Assembly: GCA_947458895.1 (NCBI GenBank)
Contig: CANHBY010000049.1
Coordinates: 1 to 7,718 of the forward strand
Direction: 5' to 3'
Length of the DNA stretch: 7,718 nt
Origin: Burkholderiales bacterium
Lineage (GTDB): Bacteria > Pseudomonadota > Gammaproteobacteria > Burkholderiales > Burkholderiaceae_C
Positions 6,297 to 7,718 of this stretch are shown in pieces. Under the pieces are notes generated by a model, which saw only the letters and a list, made by a program, of their open reading frames with translations, was not told where the DNA came from and ran no database searches. Every line of letters begins with the position of its first letter. Position 1 is the stretch's first letter. The position numbers and the translations under genes are program-made.

Positions 6297-7490
6297 TCAC
6301 TCAGCCGCGCGTTTTTGCAAAACTTCAAAGGCCGGCAAGGTTTTGCCCTCAAGCACTTCGAGGAACGCACCGCCACCTGTCGAGATGTAGCCAATGTCTT
6401 TCTCGATGCCGTACTTGGCGATCGCGGCCAGGGTGTCCCCCCCACCGGCGATGCTGAAGGCCGGCGAGTGTGCAATGGCTGCCGCCAGGGTACGGGTACC
6501 ACCCGCGAACTGGTCGTACTCGAACACCCCCATGGGGCCATTCCATACCACCGTGCCTGCACGGGCAATGATCGAGGCCAACTCAGCCGCTGTTTGAGGG
6601 CCAATATCGAGAATCAAGTCATCAGGCTGCACGCTCTGCGCCGACACTTTGTTGGCGCGGGCGATGGCCGAAAATTCATTGGCCACCACCACATCGGTTG
6701 GAATGGGCACGGCAGCGCCACGGGCGGCCATCATCTCCATGATGGCCTGGGCTTCTCCGACCAAATCGGGCTCAGCCAAAGACTTGCCAATGGGAAGGCC
6801 CTTGGCCAGCATGAAGGTGTTGGCAATGCCACCGCCCACGATCAATTGGTCCACATTGGCAGCCAGCGCTTTCAGAATGGTGAGCTTGGAGCTCACTTTG
6901 GAGCCGGCCACGATGGCCACGAGCGGCCGTGCGGGGTTGGTCAAGGCTTTGCTGATGGCGTCGATCTCTGCGGCCAGCAAAGGCCCTGCGCAGGCCACCT
7001 TCGCGAATTGGGCAATGCCATAAGTGGAGGCCTCCGCTCGGTGCGCAGTACCGAAGGCATCGTGCACAAAAATGTCGCACAGTGCGGCCATTTTGCGAGC
7101 CAGGGCTTCGTCGTTCTTTTTCTCGCCCTTGTTGAGGCGGCAATTTTCAAGCAGCACGATCTGCCCGGGCTGCACCTGAACGCCATCAACCCACTTGGCC
7201 AGCAGGGGCACCGGGCGACCGAGTAACTCCGACAAGCGCTGCGCCACCGGCGCCAACGAGTCTTCAGGCTTGAATTCGCCTTCAGTGGGGCGGCCCAGGT
7301 GTGAGGTCACCATGACCGCAGCGCCCGCCTTCAGGGCCAGTTCAATGCAGGGGATCGACGCTCGAATGCGGGTGTCTTCAGTGATGCGGCCAGCATCGTC
7401 TTGGGGAACATTGAGGTCGGCACGAATGAACACACGCTGGCCAGCCACCTTGCCCTGGGCCACGAGGTCTTGAAAACGAAGAACTTTCAT
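6297..7490 (-). CDS. pgk: Phosphoglycerate kinase
   Basis: This cytoplasmic enzyme of 397 residues reversibly transfers phosphate from 1,3-bisphosphoglycerate to ADP, giving 3-phosphoglycerate and ATP in glycolysis, or the reverse in gluconeogenesis and carbon fixation. Family motifs in order: FIRADLNVP (21-29), SHLGRP (63-68), HDAFGTAHR (143-151), the lysine-containing GSKVSSK (196-202), [10 protein letters not shown] (315-324), GGGDT (349-353) and [10 protein letters not shown] (369-378). The length matches bacterial Pgk (about 390-400). Start ATG 7488-7490 gives [20 protein letters not shown], the normal start for betaproteobacterial Pgk. No strong Shine-Dalgarno sequence precedes it. The gene is followed at 40 bp by pyk and preceded by 97 bp without a gene. 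No clear promoter could be assigned in that gap. Confidence 0.98.
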   Translation of the reverse strand: MKVLRFQDLVAQGKVAGQRVFIRADLNVPQDDAGRITEDTRIRASIPCIELALKAGAAVMVTSHLGRPTEGEFKPEDSLAPVAQRLSELLGRPVPLLAKWVDGVQVQPGQIVLLENCRLNKGEKKNDEALARKMAALCDIFVHDAFGTAHRAEASTYGIAQFAKVACAGPLLAAEIDAISKALTNPARPLVAIVAGSKVSSKLTILKALAANVDQLIVGGGIANTFMLAKGLPIGKSLAEPDLVGEAQAIMEMMAARGAAVPIPTDVVVANEFSAIARANKVSAQSVQPDDLILDIGPQTAAELASIIARAGTVVWNGPMGVFEYDQFAGGTRTLAAAIAHSPAFSIAGGGDTLAAIAKYGIEKDIGYISTGGGAFLEVLEGKTLPAFEVLQKRAAE

Positions 7491-7509
7491 AGAGAAGCGA
7501 GTCCGAAAG

Positions 7510-7535
7510 AAAACAATTCAGCGGGAGGATCCCGC
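7510..7535 (-). terminator. Possible terminator hairpin after the azlD-like gene, in the pgk upstream region
   Basis: GCGGGA (7521-7526) and TCCCGC (7530-7535) form a perfect 6-bp stem with a three-base loop. On the minus strand it is followed by TGAATTGTTTTC, a T-rich but interrupted tract. It could end the azlD-like transcript before pgk. Because it lies only 30 bases before the pgk start, it could instead sit in the pgk leader. Its role cannot be decided from sequence alone. Confidence 0.4.
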
Positions 7536-7587
7536 CGCCATAACCCTCTATTTGACACGATGACACGGAGCGCCGGAACAGACTCGT

Positions 7588-7718
7588 TCAACCCCAGAGC
7601 CATTTGGCCAGACCAAACACCGCCATGCCCGAGACGATGGTGCCCATCAGGCCGCGGCGCCAGAAAAAATAGGCCATGGCAGCAGCGGCGGCCCACAGGC
7701 GGGGGTCTCGCCAAGTCA
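7588..7718 (-). CDS. AzlD-like branched-chain amino acid transport protein, 3' end only
   Basis: A minus-strand frame open to the window edge encodes the last 42 residues of a protein, ending at TGA 7588-7590. It reads TWRDPRLWAAAAAMAYFFWRR, then a hydrophobic helix (LMGTIVSGMAVFGLAKWLWG). This resembles the last two membrane segments of AzlD, the small inner-membrane partner (about 100-110 residues) of AzlC in branched-chain amino acid export. Support comes from the pattern (a short helix, an Arg pair, then a Gly/Val-rich helix ending in W/R) and from my recollection that azlC-azlD often precede pgk in Comamonadaceae. The start is outside the window. The match is by pattern only, so another small membrane protein remains possible. 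Confidence 0.55.
   Translation of the reverse strand, partial: TWRDPRLWAAAAAMAYFFWRRGLMGTIVSGMAVFGLAKWLWG

Noticed and set aside
6257..6604. N-terminal extension of pyruvate kinase by 116 codons
   Set aside because: It would overlap the pgk coding region, and the normal family N-terminus begins at 6256.
6315..7226. 303-codon open frame on the plus strand opposite pgk
   Set aside because: Pgk motifs on the other strand are complete; the antisense product has no recognisable domain. The same applies to 5471-6208 opposite pyk and to 1198-1779 and 797-1465 opposite the Wzz-type gene.
7542..7572. Sigma-70 promoter for pgk from GTGTCA and TTATGG-like boxes on the minus strand
   Set aside because: The -10 match is too poor to support a call.
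7487..7714. 75-codon minus-strand frame upstream of pgk
   Set aside because: It is out of frame with the AzlD-like end that shows proper membrane-helix character, overlaps the pgk start, and its translation is rich in Pro/Arg/His without a pattern.
1..7718. CRISPR array, rRNA, insertion sequence or phage genes
   Set aside because: No regularly spaced repeats, rRNA sequence, transposase or phage protein was seen.

Overview
The window looks like a chromosomal segment of a betaproteobacterium, most likely Burkholderiales/Comamonadaceae. This rests on protein style (GlnE, pyruvate kinase, phosphoglycerate kinase), moderately high GC, and the azlD-pgk-pyk order, which I recall from that family. 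No database search was possible, so the taxonomy is an inference.

Layout from left to right. (1) The 3' end of glnE, the bifunctional glutamine synthetase adenylyltransferase, on the plus strand (1-671). (2) A 49-bp convergent junction without a clear terminator. (3) On the minus strand, a two-gene envelope polysaccharide unit: a large outer-membrane export protein with a PES domain and about five SLBB domains (1988-4384), followed 13 bp later by a Wzz-type chain-length/co-polymerase protein without a kinase domain (721-1974). (4) A 444-bp non-coding region (4385-4828) holding a candidate promoter for that unit, a good intrinsic terminator for the upstream gene, a second hairpin that competes with it, and a long imperfect palindrome that can fold into a stem topped by three hairpins. 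(5) The glycolytic pair pgk (6297-7490) and pyk (4829-6256), minus strand, 40 bp apart. (6) The last 42 codons of an azlD-like membrane protein gene (7588-7718), minus strand.

How the genes work together. Pgk and Pyk carry out the two ATP-yielding steps of lower glycolysis and are probably co-transcribed. The PES/SLBB protein and the Wzz protein would form the envelope-spanning part of a Wzy-type exopolysaccharide or capsule export machine. No glycosyltransferase, flippase, polymerase or kinase gene lies in the window, so the rest of that pathway must be elsewhere. GlnE controls glutamine synthetase and is unrelated to its neighbours.

The coding genes are ordinary members of known families. 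The most interesting part is the non-coding stretch between pyk and the export gene. It contains the palindromic element with a cloverleaf-like fold, whose arms pair better in minus-strand RNA than in plus-strand RNA. Together with a 9-base motif found in inverted orientation on both sides of the export pair, it hints that the pair was inserted between pyk and glnE. This is suggestive, not proven.
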